This document shows positions 22,086-33,100 of a stretch of 64,000 bases of DNA, piece after piece. A model generated the notes under the pieces. It worked only from the letters and a program-made list of their open reading frames with translations. It was not told the DNA's origin and did not search any database. The position numbers and the translations under genes are program-made. Each line of letters begins with the position of its first letter. The stretch's first letter is position 1. Source of the DNA: Valencia hispanica (Eukaryota > Chordata > Actinopteri > Cyprinodontiformes > Valenciidae); assembly GCA_963556495.2 (NCBI GenBank), contig OY747700.1, positions 619,001 through 683,000 of the forward strand, given 5' to 3'.

Positions 22086-22737
22086 TGTCATAGTTCTCAG
22101 TTTTGGTGTTAGAAGCTAGCTATTTTCCTTATCCGCTTTCATTATCATTTTAATGTATTCTTTGGTATTTTATGGCTTTCCTTGTTTTCATTTTCCCTTC
22201 ATGCTCTTATATGTTTTTACCTTTTGTTTGTGTTCTCATTTGTTTCCTTAGTTTATTTATCTTTAGATAGTTTCCTGATTTATTCCTTCTTTCTGTTCTC
22301 CAGTTCCTTAAGATTCCTCCTTAGACATATTATCTTTAGTTTCTAGTTTCTTAAGAGTTTTCTGTCTCCCTTGCCATTTCTTCCCTTTCCTATTGTCTCC
22401 TTGCCACTCAGCTCTTGACCCAGTTTCACTCATTGCCCTCACCTGCATCTGCTTCCACTAATTGGTCATTGGTCTTCTCTGTCACTTCCTCATTCCCTCC
22501 TCAGTATATATTCAGCTCTCATTCAGTCACTACTCGCTGGTTCGTCGTCATTTCTTCCCTGCCTGGTTCCTGCCTTCCCTGTCGCCTGTCTACCATCCAC
22601 ACTTGGTTCCGGTTTTCCCATTGCTGTGGTTTTTGATCCTCCTGCGTTTTTGTAAGTTCATGTTCCTTGTTTTTTTAAAATAAATCACTATTTTATTCTC
22701 TGCATTTGGGTCCTTTTTAATATACACAAACGTGACA
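22086..22737 (+). mobile_element. Probable solo LTR (652 bp)
   Basis: Begins TGTCATAG and ends AACGTGACA, with a CT-rich 3' half and an AAAATAAATC polyadenylation-like signal near 22676. Flanks GCCTC and GCCTT form a near-perfect 5-bp duplication, typical of gypsy elements. No internal sequence adjoins. Confidence 0.55.
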
Positions 22738-22932
22738 GCCTTCCAGTGCTGTGCTGATGTAAATTTATGTTAGACTTATATGGAACTAGGTCCCTCCTAC
22801 TGTATCTTGAAGACTTTTGTGTGGATGGCTCAAAATGTCTGTAATTTCAATAAAAAAAAACTGAAGGTTTTGTATTCAGTTTTAACAGCATCTCTGACAA
22901 ATCGACTATTAACTTGGATTGTATCCAGCTGG

Positions 22933-23382
22933 TGTGGTGGGACTATTCCAATGTAAGTAGGATTTAAGTATATATTCTCTGTCTAGTGAATGTATCTAGG
23001 GCAAGATGATAAAGTTAGGGGAAGCAAGGTTATGTTTCTGATAAAGATGTGTCAGATCACCAAAGAGACAGATGCCGGGGCAGAAAGATAACTACGGAGC
23101 AGTCTGCTCTGGGATGTGGTGGTTCATGCTTTACTAACAGACTGGCATGAACCAGTTCTCCAGAAGCTGGACTTAAAGATGGGAGAAGACGTCTGCAGAG
23201 ATAAACAGTGATTGCTGAATACTATTTAAACTGTTAGTCAGAAAGTTTTGGGAGGGCGATTCATGAGTAATCTCTGTCCCCTCCATGTTCTGGCCAGACA
23301 TGTTTGTATTAAATACTTAATCGCCTACTGGGACTCAGTCTCCTTTTATTATGGAAACCCTGAAGTATTTTCTTCCATTACA
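22933..23382 (+). mobile_element. Solo LTR of the LTR family seen at 29.4-38 kb and 45.6-54 kb
   Basis: 450 bp, starting TGTGGTGGGAC and ending TTCCATTACA, aligned along its length with 37525-37963 and the reverse complement of 53545-53987 (GATAAAGATGTGTCAG, ATGAACCAGTTCTCC, GACATGTTTGTATTAAATAC). It is flanked by CTGG on both sides (22929-22932, 23383-23386), a 4-bp duplication. It arose by LTR-LTR recombination from a full element and is clearly diverged from copies A and B. Confidence 0.88.
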
Positions 23383-23640
23383 CTGGACTCAGTCATGAAT
23401 GGCCTCCATCACCAATATCTGTCCGAACTGTTTGAGCCCTACTTTTCCCAACGGGTGCTAATATCAAATGACCAGCAGCTCTTGGGACCTAGGACGACTT
23501 TCCCCCTAAAGTCTGCTTTATTTTTTTTCCCCATGTTTGGACTCTTCAATTGGATGCAACCTGTTTCATCTGGATGGCGAGCTACCCATGTTCTACTACA
23601 AAAGGTGTAGGAAATAACTAATTTTGGTTAACAGGAGAAC
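23383..23640 (+). pseudogene. Possible L2-clade LINE C-terminal fragment
   Basis: MNGLHHQYLSELFEPY and a following LRSxDQxLL-like stretch (VLISNDQQLLGPRT) resemble the C-terminal part of L2-type proteins (LNGxAPxYLSEL...). Only about 40 residues are comparable, and the frame then loses similarity. Confidence 0.4.
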
Positions 23641-26129
23641 CAAACCTTGGAACTGACTGAACTCTTTGACCTGAATCCTAAAGAAGAGATTCCCTGAACC
23701 ACACACACTTACGTGTGTGCTTGTCCTTTGTTGTTGGATGTTTTTCCTTTTAAACAGTTCTTTGTTTTTGTATGTCGTTTGTCTTAAATTTTAATACACT
23801 TTTTGAAATTTGTTTGTGTCCTTGACTCGCTCACATACTTTGGCTCCATAGCCGAACCTTGTTCTGAATGTCAAAATTCAATCTATTGGCAAAAGTCAGA
23901 TAAGCGATCCTGGCTCTAAATAACGCGCTACAATATGATACTTGTTACGAATTTAAACACACAATTAACTTAGAATATGTGATTATTGTTAATTTAAAAA
24001 AAATAAAAATAAGATGAGCTGTTTTGATGTCTTTAAAGTTATCGTCCGATTTAAACTTGTCTTTAGTCTCTCTGATTAGCCTGTGTCTTGTTATTGCATT
24101 GTGTTCTGTAGCTGCAGGTGGGGAACGGTGGGCATGTTTGATTACTTAATCAATACTGGAGACTGCATCGTTCTCAGTAAATGTATAACTTGTCCCAATC
24201 TCAGTTACCGACACAGTGGCTCTCTGTCCAACCAGAATGGGGCTTTCATTTTTCATTTTGCCATTTTATTTCCCGCTGATGTGAGACGACATGCGGCGCT
24301 GTGATTTACTGTTAAAGCCAGAGCTTTCCTGATTCAACAGAGCATGATTCTGTGATACGTTTGTCTTCCCTTGGAGCTCTTTGAAGTTCAGATCGAGTGA
24401 TGAAATCATGACTCAACACACTTTATGCAGCTTTACAAACGATTTCTATGAAGATAAAATAAACTTTGCTGATACTGCTGCCCATTGGGCAATTGGTGGT
24501 TTCTACCTCCTGCAGAACCATTTTAAAAGACAAAATCCTTTGGAGATGTTTTCTGGGTTTTGGTCAATTTGAAAACACAAAGGCTTAATTGGCAGATCTG
24601 CAACAGAGAACACTTTGTTTCCTCCTGTTTTGTTAGCTTAAAGAGGAAGAAATATCAATTATTGGCCTTTTGTATAAGCTGTAATCAACCTTCCTTTAAT
24701 CTGTTGTGTGCTCACGTCCAGTATGATTACAGATTTAAAAAAACGTATTGAACATGTTACAAACACACCAAGCAGCACCAGCAGGAAACATGACGAACCA
24801 TGTTGTCTTCTTTGTCATTCAAAACCCTCAGTGAAATTACTTAATGAAAATACCAGAACAAAGACCTGAAACAGATCATTTTATAATTGAAAAGAGTTCA
24901 GGCTCCTAAAGAACGTTGTAAAACCATCAGACAGGTGGTTTAAAAAATAGATTTACTCATAATAATATGAGAGTCTGTTTTTAAATGGGTTAGAAAAATG
25001 AGCAATTTGCAAGCTGAGAGTTGGAGATGTAATCAGTCGAAATCAGAGGAATTTAAAGGGATTTGTGGATGTAAAGAGAATTTCCAGTCAGCCATCAGTC
25101 CAGAGAACCTTCCAGAAGGGGACAGAGTTCAGGGAAAGGAAGTTTTGTGAACACGTTGACCAAGATCAGGAGATGTTACCTGCTCCTGTTGTTACCTGGA
25201 GGAGGGCTCTGCTGACTGGTCGTGGTGCATCACATCACTTCCTGTTTCCTGTTAGCTTGTTCATACGAGACTTGATTGAAACTTTCTATACTCTAAAAAA
25301 CCTCAGCCTGTTTCTATAGTATATATTTCTCAGAGAACATCAAATAGAGATTATAATTAAGAACCATTTTAATAGAAGATGTAGAACATGAATGACAGAG
25401 AGCAAATTTAAGATGCAACCAAACTCGTGTGCAATATTATTTCAAAAGATCCTAATGGGAACCTCTTCTGAATGAGAAAATCTTAAGCTGCTTTTAAACG
25501 CCTAAATAAAACTCAGACCAGCATGTTGTCATTAAGTGAGTCACTCACAGTAACAGCAAGACTCATTTTGGGCCCCTGAGTCATCGTCTGGGGCCAACTT
25601 CAGGAGACAAGACTATAGAGATCTTCCTGAATGGTCCTGGTCATCAGAATCATTGCAGCGAATATTTCGCATTATTTAAAGGCGGTAGAATAAAGTTTGT
25701 TTGTGTGATCTTTACATGTTTAAATCTAAAAGGAAACGAGCTGTTTTTTGTCAGCGAAACAAACTGAACCGTAGAAGACAAAAAAGAGCTGAGAAATTCT
25801 TTTCTCAGATCCTCCCTCATGAAGCACCCTGACTGATGGAGCTGAGAGGTTTAGCCCCTATTGCTCAGGGGCACTTCAGCACAATTTAGTGAGATGGAAG
25901 GATTTCTCTCCTGTAGCAGAGATTTAAACTTTTGACCCACCAATCATGAGTCCACCACTCTGAATCCCCTGGACTCAGACTAACTTTAACCACTGATGAT
26001 AAATGTAGGAAAGTAAAAGGGATGAGACAGAAGAAGCAGAGGTTATCCATCCTCTCTGTGTCTTTCTGTTTGTACCACAGGATTTATAGATACTGATTAA
26101 AAGCACAGTCTGCAAACAAACATTAGGAG
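23641..26129. other. Unassigned, apparently unique sequence
   Basis: About 2.5 kb in which neither a protein family, an RNA gene nor a repeat shared with the rest of the window was recognised. Frames up to 84 codons show no motif. It could contain intronic or intergenic host sequence. Confidence 0.5.
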
Positions 26130-26515
26130 TTAGTTCATTTCAATTCAGTTTAATTATATAGTGCTGATTCACAACAGATGTGATCTCAAGGCACTTTAGA
26201 AGAAAAGTCATTTCAATACAAACATTCCAATCAGTTTAAAGGTTTAGCTAGTTTTCTATCTAAGAAATCACAGCAGATTGCATCGAGTCATTGACTTTAG
26301 GTTGATGCAGACTCCAACCACAGCAATCCCTCATACTGAACAAGCATGTAGCGACAGTGGAGAGGAAAAACTCTCCTTTAACAGGAAGAAACCTCCACCA
26401 GAACCAGAACCTGGCTCAGTACAAGCGGCATCTGCTACGACTGTCTGGGGGTTCAAGAAAACAGAGCAGAGACACAGAAAGAACAGAAGATCTGATGTAA
26501 GATAACTTTCTATTA
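26130..26515 (-). mobile_element. L2-C LINE 3' end
   Basis: Plus strand reads TTTCAATTCAGTTTAATTATATAG through CATGTAGCGACAGTGGAGAGG to AGATCTGATGTAAGATAAC; sense is minus. It is more similar to the copies at 2124 and 58304 (GATGCAGACTCCAACCACAGC) than to 7623 or 26945, so at least two subfamilies exist. Confidence 0.8.
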
Positions 26516-26944
26516 TATATTAACGTGTTGTCCAGGTTATTCTTTTTCTTTAGCAGTGGTTTAATAACTGCTGTTTTTTAATGCCTGTGGGAAGAGACCT
26601 GACAGGAGGGATGAGTTCACTATTTGAATCAGATCGGACACAATGACAGGGAAAACCTTCTTAAGGAAAACTGGGTAGGATATCAAGACAGCAAGAGGAT
26701 GAGCTTAATTGGTTAATTTCTTCTAGGTTTGTTTAGTTTAATTCATGGAATTCTGACATTTCCTCTACATTGTTGTTAGTTGGGGATTACACGGGTAAGG
26801 GGTTTGGTACCCACCGTCTAATTGTCAGAATCTTTTCAGTAAAAAAGCTGCAAATTTATTTCAAGTCCTGGTGGAGTTCAGGGTGCTACTGTCACTGGAG
26901 GATTAGTTGGACTCACAACTGTTGGAAATAAAGTCTATGCATCA
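26516..26944 (-). pseudogene. L2-A ORF2 linker fragment
   Basis: The reverse complement follows the L2-A copy at about 15450-15890: the stretch before and at VIKPLLK, FPQAL-like and LLSGVFP-like residues, with many stops. L2-C ends lie on both sides; the one at 26945 begins within the L2-A homology. Confidence 0.75.
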
Positions 26945-27625
26945 TTAATTCAATTCAATTCAGTTTATTTATATAGTGCCAATTCACAACAGATGTCATC
27001 TTAAGGCACTTAACAAGAAGTCATTTCAATACATTTATACAAACATTCCAATCAGTTAAAAAGTTTCCTATTTAAGGAATCCCAGCAGATTGCGTCAGTC
27101 ATTGGCGTGAGGTTGGGCAGACTTTCCAACCACAGCAATCCTTCAGCAATCCTTCATACTGAGCAAGCGTGTAGCGACGGTGGAGAGGAAAAACTCCCCT
27201 TTAACAGGAAGAAACCTCCAACAGAACCAGGCTCAGTAGGAGCGGCCATCTGCCACGACCGTCTGGGGGTTTGAGAAGACAGAGCAGAAACACAGAAGGA
27301 ACAGAAGATCTGATATAAGAGAACTTTCTATGTTACACAGAGTAAAAAGTTGATAACAGGACACAGGGGATGTTCAGTTACTGGGAGGATCATCCCAGTC
27401 GATGCCCCCCGTCCAACATTTTAGCCAAGCAGGATACCAGACCAGGTATATCTTCTATGGAGAGAAAAACACTGAGAGAACACAAAGTTAACAGTCAAAA
27501 TAACAGGAAATAATACAACTGGAGAGTAGTAGGAAAGAAAAGTAGCAGATTGAAGAAAAGTGTTCAGTCTGTCCTCCAGCAGTCTGAGCCTATAGCAGCA
27601 TAACTACAGAGCTAGCTCAGAGGGT
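26945..27625 (-). mobile_element. L2-C LINE 3' end
   Basis: Starts TTCAATTCAATTCAG on the plus strand, and matches 7623-8340 closely, including GTGAGGTTGGG and CCAGACCAGGTATATCTTC. The 5' truncation lies near TAGCTCAG at 27620. Confidence 0.85.
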
Positions 27626-28724
27626 GTTTTCAACACATAACTAAAATGTGTCCTGTTTACTTGACCAAACAAACTTTAATGTTAACAGAAGTCAATATTC
27701 GAGAGAGCAATTGGAGATCTCAGCAGGAGTCTGTGTCTGACTTGCTCATATTATTAAAGCAAATCAGCTTTATTAGTTGCAGTAGTTATGAAGGCAGCAG
27801 GAAGTTGCTGAAAGGTGATGAAATTATAAACTCAGACATTAATGTGGAAACCAGAGGCCGCCTCAGAAGAAAGTAGGAACAGAGATGTCTTTTACTGAAA
27901 CGTTTGAACCATGAAGGTTTATATGGTTATTAATTACTGATGGATTTGTTTGCATATTTTCATAAAGTGAAGCATTCTGAGGAAATAAAAGCTGTAGGAT
28001 GAATGGAAACTCCGGCAACATTTGGAAATAAATAGATCCACTTTATTAAGACCAACGCGTTTCGGCGTAAAGCCTTCATTGGGGTCATTAAAAGAATTAC
28101 ATGCACACACAGGTTAAATACAATGAAACCTACAAAAAAACTACAAACATATAAAATAAAAAATTAATAAAATAAAAGCTGTACTAAGACAATAAGCTGC
28201 CTGAGGCTTAGAGTCCATTGTTCTGTTTTATTCTCTCCCTTCCATTTATGAAATCGATGTTTCTGCTCCTTATTTCTGCAGAAGCACGCTGGCTCAGCAG
28301 CTGTGAAAAGATGAGTCCCTTTTAGAAGCTACCTCTTCCACGTTTATCATGGACCAGCTACTGTTTCTTTAAATATCTCCACATAAATTAATTTCATTTT
28401 TTGCTGTTGAGAAGGAACCAATCAATGAACATGTGCAGACATGTTTATGTGAGCCCGGGTGTCCGAGAGCTGAGAGCTGTTGGTGCTGGAGTAAGACCTA
28501 GTGACTTGGCTCTGTTTGCCGTCTCTCTGAGATCGATCAGTCTGTTGTGTGATGAAGCTGCCCCTGAGTCTTCAGCTCCTATAGAAGCAGGTTTTATTCA
28601 TGTTCATGCTGGGATTTAAAACGGAAGTTCAAACACAGTTCTGCTCACTGAAGTCATTTATCTGATCTATTTCAGTAGTAGTAGTATCGGTACTGAAACC
28701 AGCAGATTCTGGGGTTATAATAAT
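27626..28724. other. Unassigned sequence
   Basis: No gene recognised. Near 28048-28085 there is an ACGCGTTTCGGCG...CCTTCATTGGGG motif, a sequence I recall from widespread vertebrate interspersed repeats, but no second copy is in the window. Confidence 0.45.
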
Positions 28725-28867
28725 AAAAAAGCGTTTTCTAAGGGACAGTTCAGTAGAAACGTATTTACCCTTCCACCACATCCCCCTCATCTCCTAACTC
28801 AAACTCAGTAAACAAGCTGGTGGATAATTTCCTCGTGAAAATCTCAGACATCATGGATTCCATTGCT
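28725..28867 (+). pseudogene. L2-A ORF2 linker fragment
   Basis: Matches 15095-15230 (CGTTTTCTAAGGGACAGTTCAG, TATTTACCCTTCCACCA, GACATCATGGATTCCATTGCT). It retains about 70 bp that the 15.1-kb copy lost, and so shows the ancestral state of the hairpin site there. Confidence 0.75.
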
Positions 28868-29054
28868 TTTGTGGTGGAGATTCTGAGTCCTGATGAGATG
28901 AAAACGATCAGCTGGTTTCAACAAAGTTTATTACTTGCAGCAAGGAGAAGTCAAAAGAGACTCTACAGTTATTACAAAGACATGAGTATATATCTGTAAG
29001 TCATACACCTGAACAACCCCCTCCCATCCCCACGAACCGATTAACCCTGGTTCC

Positions 29055-29399
29055 TCAGTTTAATGTCTTACGAGAAAACAACTCCTTTTTAGGGTTTTCC
29101 GTGCAGCTGCAGGAGCTGAACATCTCCAAGGTCAGAAGATAACTCTCAATTGATAAAAACTGTTCCAGATGCAGGAGCTGAGAAGTCAGCACACAAGTAA
29201 CTCTGAAATACATATCTTTAACTGAATAAACAAATTTTATGAAATGAAACAAATCAGTGAAACAATAAGAATAAAACAAAGAAATGTCTTCTACACTTTG
29301 ACTAAATTGAAATATGCAAATTGCTATTATAAAAACTTAAGCAGCAACTTTTCCAATTTCCAATATTTATGTAATTCGCAACTTTTGGCCACGACTGTA
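29055..29399. mobile_element. Tc1/mariner-like terminus
   Basis: The segment ends CAACTTTTGGCCACGACTG followed by TA, the well-known terminal sequence of several fish Tc1-like elements. The AT-rich run before it (TGAAATGAAACAAATCAGTG) also fits the 3' ends of such elements. No transposase frame remains and the other inverted end was not found. It replaces the first ~37 bp of the LTR that follows. Confidence 0.5.
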
Positions 29400-30222
29400 T
29401 ATTCTCTATTTAGTGAATGCATCTAGGGTTAGATGACAAGGTTATTGTTCCAACTTAATGTTCCTGATAAAGATGTGTCAGGTCACCAGAGAGACAGACG
29501 CCGGGGCAGCAAGATAACAGTCTGACCTTCGGATGAGCTGGGTTATGCATTGCTATCAGACTCGCATGAACCAGTTCTCCAGAGGCGGGGCGTGAAGGTT
29601 GGAGAAGACATCTACAGAGATAAACAGTGATTGCTGAATACTATTTAAGCGTTTAGTTAGAAAGGTTAGTTAGTAACTCTATATCCTCCATTGTCTGGCC
29701 ATTGAAGAGATAGAAATTCTGTAAATGTTGTATGAGGGTTTAAATTTGTAGTGCATGTGGAAACACTTAGAAACAGTGAACAATCAAGAAGAATGTGGTA
29801 CATAATGTGTTCCTTATGTGAAGAAGCTATGACCATTCTATGAACGAAGATCTATGTGGGAGGAGTTTCATGGAAACTCAACTTTCAATAAAGACTTTGA
29901 GCTGACATAGACCTGGGCTCAGTTACTAGTCCAGAGTCCTGAGTCCAGCGAACGATGTCTCGCTGTTAAAATATATAATTGTTGTTTGTTGTTCTTATTG
30001 CTCCTTTTTACAGAAATGAACGAGCACGCGGGAAAATGAAATGAGAGCTCAGAGAGAGCCCAGGGTCATAAATTAAATGTGTGTCTGTTCCTTTAAGAGA
30101 GGCTTTAAATTAGAGTGAAAACACCTTCTCAACACCAAAAATGTTTGTATTAAATACTTAAACACCTTCTTGGACTCAGACTTCTTTATTACGGAAACCC
30201 TGAGATATTTTCTGCCATAACA
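29398..30222 (+). mobile_element. 5' LTR of LTR element copy A, truncated and interrupted
   Basis: 29398-29701 and 30138-30222 align with the 3' LTR at 37525-37963. The first ~37 bp are missing at the Tc1-like end. About 436 bp (29702-30137) of unrelated sequence is inserted; it has an AATAAAG signal near 29888 and may itself be an LTR. The LTR ends TGCCATAACA at 30222, directly before the primer site. Confidence 0.85.
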
Positions 30223-30242
30223 CTTGGTGCAACAACGTAGCC
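30223..30242 (+). promoter_or_regulatory. Degraded tRNA primer-binding site of copy A
   Basis: CTTGGTGCAACAACG sits directly after the 5' LTR where copy B has CTTGGCGCCCAACG. The B form matches 12 nt of the lysine-tRNA (Lys1,2-type) primer site; the A form carries several changes. Confidence 0.7.
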
Positions 30243-30394
30243 TCAGCGAACAGAATGGACTGACAGGGACAGGGTCAAGGGAGTTGCTAGCGTCCTGGGA
30301 AAGTTTCTCCCAGCCTCTTACCTCCAGTAGCTGTTTGGGAGATGGAGGCCTTGAAGCGTCTCTGTCGGCCCGGCTGTCGCCTGAGACAGAACCT

Positions 30395-30402
30395 GGTAAG
30401 AC
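30395..30402 (+). promoter_or_regulatory. Predicted major splice donor in the LTR-element leader
   Basis: AACCTG followed by GTAAGACT occurs about 170 bp after the primer site and is identical in copy B (minus strand near 53366-53373). The 30240-30440 leader differs at only 3-4 positions between copies. A leader donor is typical of retroviruses and of LTR elements that make spliced RNA. Prediction only. Confidence 0.5.
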
Positions 30403-31080
30403 TGAGTCCTTTAAATAAATAGTGATAACAGAATTTTATATGCAACCTCAGTAGGTGAAATATTTGCTATCCATTTTGTGTTTATTTATTTACACACGGT
30501 TGATTGATTGATAGATTAATTAATATAATATATGTACACTTATATATAATTGTATAGTTAATTATTCAATCAATGTTAAAGAAAGTAACGGTTTTTGCGC
30601 CGGATTTTATCTGGGAGCACGGTAGTTGGACAAGTGGTTAATTAATTAAGTTAATGGATTATTTTCCAACGATGTTTTTTTTTAGGGTTTTGTTTCACTC
30701 AAGGAAACGATAAAGCAGATGGGGGAGACGTCCTTCATCAGAACTGAGCACTCAGTCAGACAATAGGGTCTGTAATCTAGCAACACTTCACCGACAGTCC
30801 AATATGTCGACAAAAATAAAAGAATTAATGGGCCAGGGGAGGAATTTGGATAATCTCAAAGAAAATCTAAAAGTTATGTAATTTATTTGTGGTTTTGTTT
30901 ATTTCTCTTTTATTTACTCTTGTTTGCTTCTTCCAGAACTGGAGTGTTTGAGCATTAAGATCATTAGTTTGATGGCTTGGTATAATGCAGAATACCACAC
31001 ACACACACACAGTTATTGTTACACATTCCATGGTAGGACTGCTGATGAGTTTCGCTGAGTTGTCCTGTGTTTTTCTTCAG

Positions 31081-31252
31081 GCTGGTTGGGACCCCTGCCT
31101 TCGGTCCAGCGGCGCCTGGGGAGGGCCACAAGGAGCCCTAGTACCTCCCCCACCCTTGGAATAAGGGGTTTGGCAGCCATAACAAAGGCGGAGGCCAGAC
31201 TCCGGCCTGAATGCGGGCTGACCAGTGGGCAGAGGGGAAAACTCTTGCTCAG
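31081..31252 (+). ncRNA. Predicted exon, almost invariant between copies A and B
   Basis: Preceded by TGTTTTTCTTCAG (31068-31080), a strong acceptor, and followed at CTTGCTCAG by GTGAGATG, a donor. The 240 bp from 31021 to 31260 match the reverse complement of 52501-52740 at all but one position. Flanking parts of the two copies differ by about 10% or more. It is GC-rich (about 58%). The minus-strand frame across it is open in both copies, and one plus-strand frame is open too, but none has a credible start in the leader, so it is called non-coding. Transcription itself is inferred. Confidence 0.4.
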
Positions 31253-33009
31253 GTGAGATGAGTTCATATGGGGGCTGTGGTTTTTCTCTTCGGCTGGGCG
31301 CTGAGCTGGATCGAGGGGGGGCCTTGGGCCTACCGCCTGCAGATGACACATACACACTCCCTTAGGAAAGTAAATCTTGTTTTGTTTTTGTTGTTGTTTC
31401 TGCCAGAGGACCCTTAGAGTGAAAGGGGTCTCGATGGAAGCAGCCCATAATTCCTGATTCTTTTCATTGTCTATGTTGATCTGTTTTTTTTGTTATTGCG
31501 TTGTAATTTGCAAGGGAGAGTTGATGTGCAACTAAACTTAATTTATTTGTTCTAGAAGGACGGGGTAAAGCAGACAACAAAACTGCTACGGCTCTGAAAA
31601 GGTGATGAATCGTCATCTGGTGAGTTTAGTCTAATCAGAGCCTAAATAATGTGTTGCACATCTATTTTTTTAGGGCAGGATAGTGAACTGCTCATCTGTC
31701 TTCTGGGATTTACCTGGTAAATGGACAAGAGTCTTTTCTTTTCTGTCCTAATGCTCTCTGTCAGGAGAGTCCACATTTTATTTGATTTCATTTTGGTTGA
31801 AAGTTATTTGATGGAACTGTTATTACACTAAGTAAAAGTTTTCCTTAGCTATTGCAGCTTGTGTGAACTAACTTAGAAACGGAGTTCTCACTTTACGACT
31901 AGAACAAATAGCAAAGAGTGTATTCGGGCATTTAGAGTAGGTTGTGAATTATACAATGACTGACTTGATTTTAACTAAGCTGACTGACAGTAAAAACATA
32001 TATTTACTTTCTTTCTGGGACAATTGGGGTTGATTTTTTTTGTATTTTGGGGTTTATGTTATAAGAAAGTAATAAATCATGGAACTGTGAACATTAACTA
32101 AAGTAAATAGGACTTCTACAGTAACACTGCTTAGAATTGCCACAGTTCTGAAGGACGACATTTTTATCAGCTTGCAAGGTGCTAAGGTAAATACGCTCTT
32201 ATTGACATCACAAATGGCGAGACTAGAAAATAACAAGACCTTCCCGTGAGCAGCAACAGTAAAACAAAATTGTTTATAATTTGAACACAAATAACAAAAA
32301 AACTTTAGGTTTCTGCTGGGTAACAAAACAAAGACTGGTCTGATAACATTAGCGTACTTAGGTCTTAAATAAATGGAAAAAAGATAAATACTAATCTTAT
32401 CTGTGGAACATTTAAGCGTCAGACCAGTTAGTGGGCCTTATTAGAAATCTTGCTTGGAAAATTACAGAATTGATCTCAAGCTATGAAATGTTCTGTGTCT
32501 CCTTCCAGGATAAGGGGCAAGAGGTCAGGAATGGTTTGATCCTAGAAATCAGATGGTTTTGTCCCACTCTGGTGGGTAAACAGGAAGTTATATAAGTGGG
32601 TCTTAATATAAGGCACCTGACTTTGTAATTAAAGGGAAGTCGTCTCACTGTTTTAAGTAAATATTAATATGCCTCAAATGCCTTTTAGGGGCCATCAATT
32701 ATAACAGTGGTCCCGTGAGTTTTGCTTATGACAACCAATGCAATTTTCAATTTCAATTCAGTCTTTCAGTTTTTAAACTGAACCAGAATGCAAATCAGGC
32801 TGGTTCTCATTCTTTTTTGCCTTTTTCTCTAGAATGGACTGACCACTTTGTCCACAGGGGAGGAGTCATGTTCGAGGCTCGGCCCAACAAGTTATGGACA
32901 AGTGGCTTGGGAGGTTACCTGTGCGTACCTGAGTTTGGGGGGTGCTTATATGTATATATTTTTGCTTATTTGGGGCCATGGTCAAGGGATTTCAAATTCT
33001 AACATTTTC

Positions 33010-33100
33010 TCTTAGACCTTACAAGGGAGGCTCAGAAGTGGGATCCCCTGTAGCTGCAAAAACACTCTGGGGACCCCTTTTCTTTAAAATAGTAATAAAT
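33010..33100 (-). repeat. Old Rex3/RTE fragment shared by both LTR-element copies
   Basis: AGACCTTACAAGGGAGGCTC...GATCCCCTGTAG resembles a Rex3 segment, and recurs at 33867-33905 inside the younger Rex3 piece. The same fragment is in copy B (50655-50735), so it was captured before the family spread. Confidence 0.55.

Noticed and set aside
30224..30418. Leader frame of the LTR element (and its counterpart at 53350-53601) as a gag start
   Set aside because: It has no ATG in frame, no Gag similarity, and lies between primer site and splice-like donor where LTR elements usually have untranslated leader. The similarity between copies is better explained by general leader conservation.
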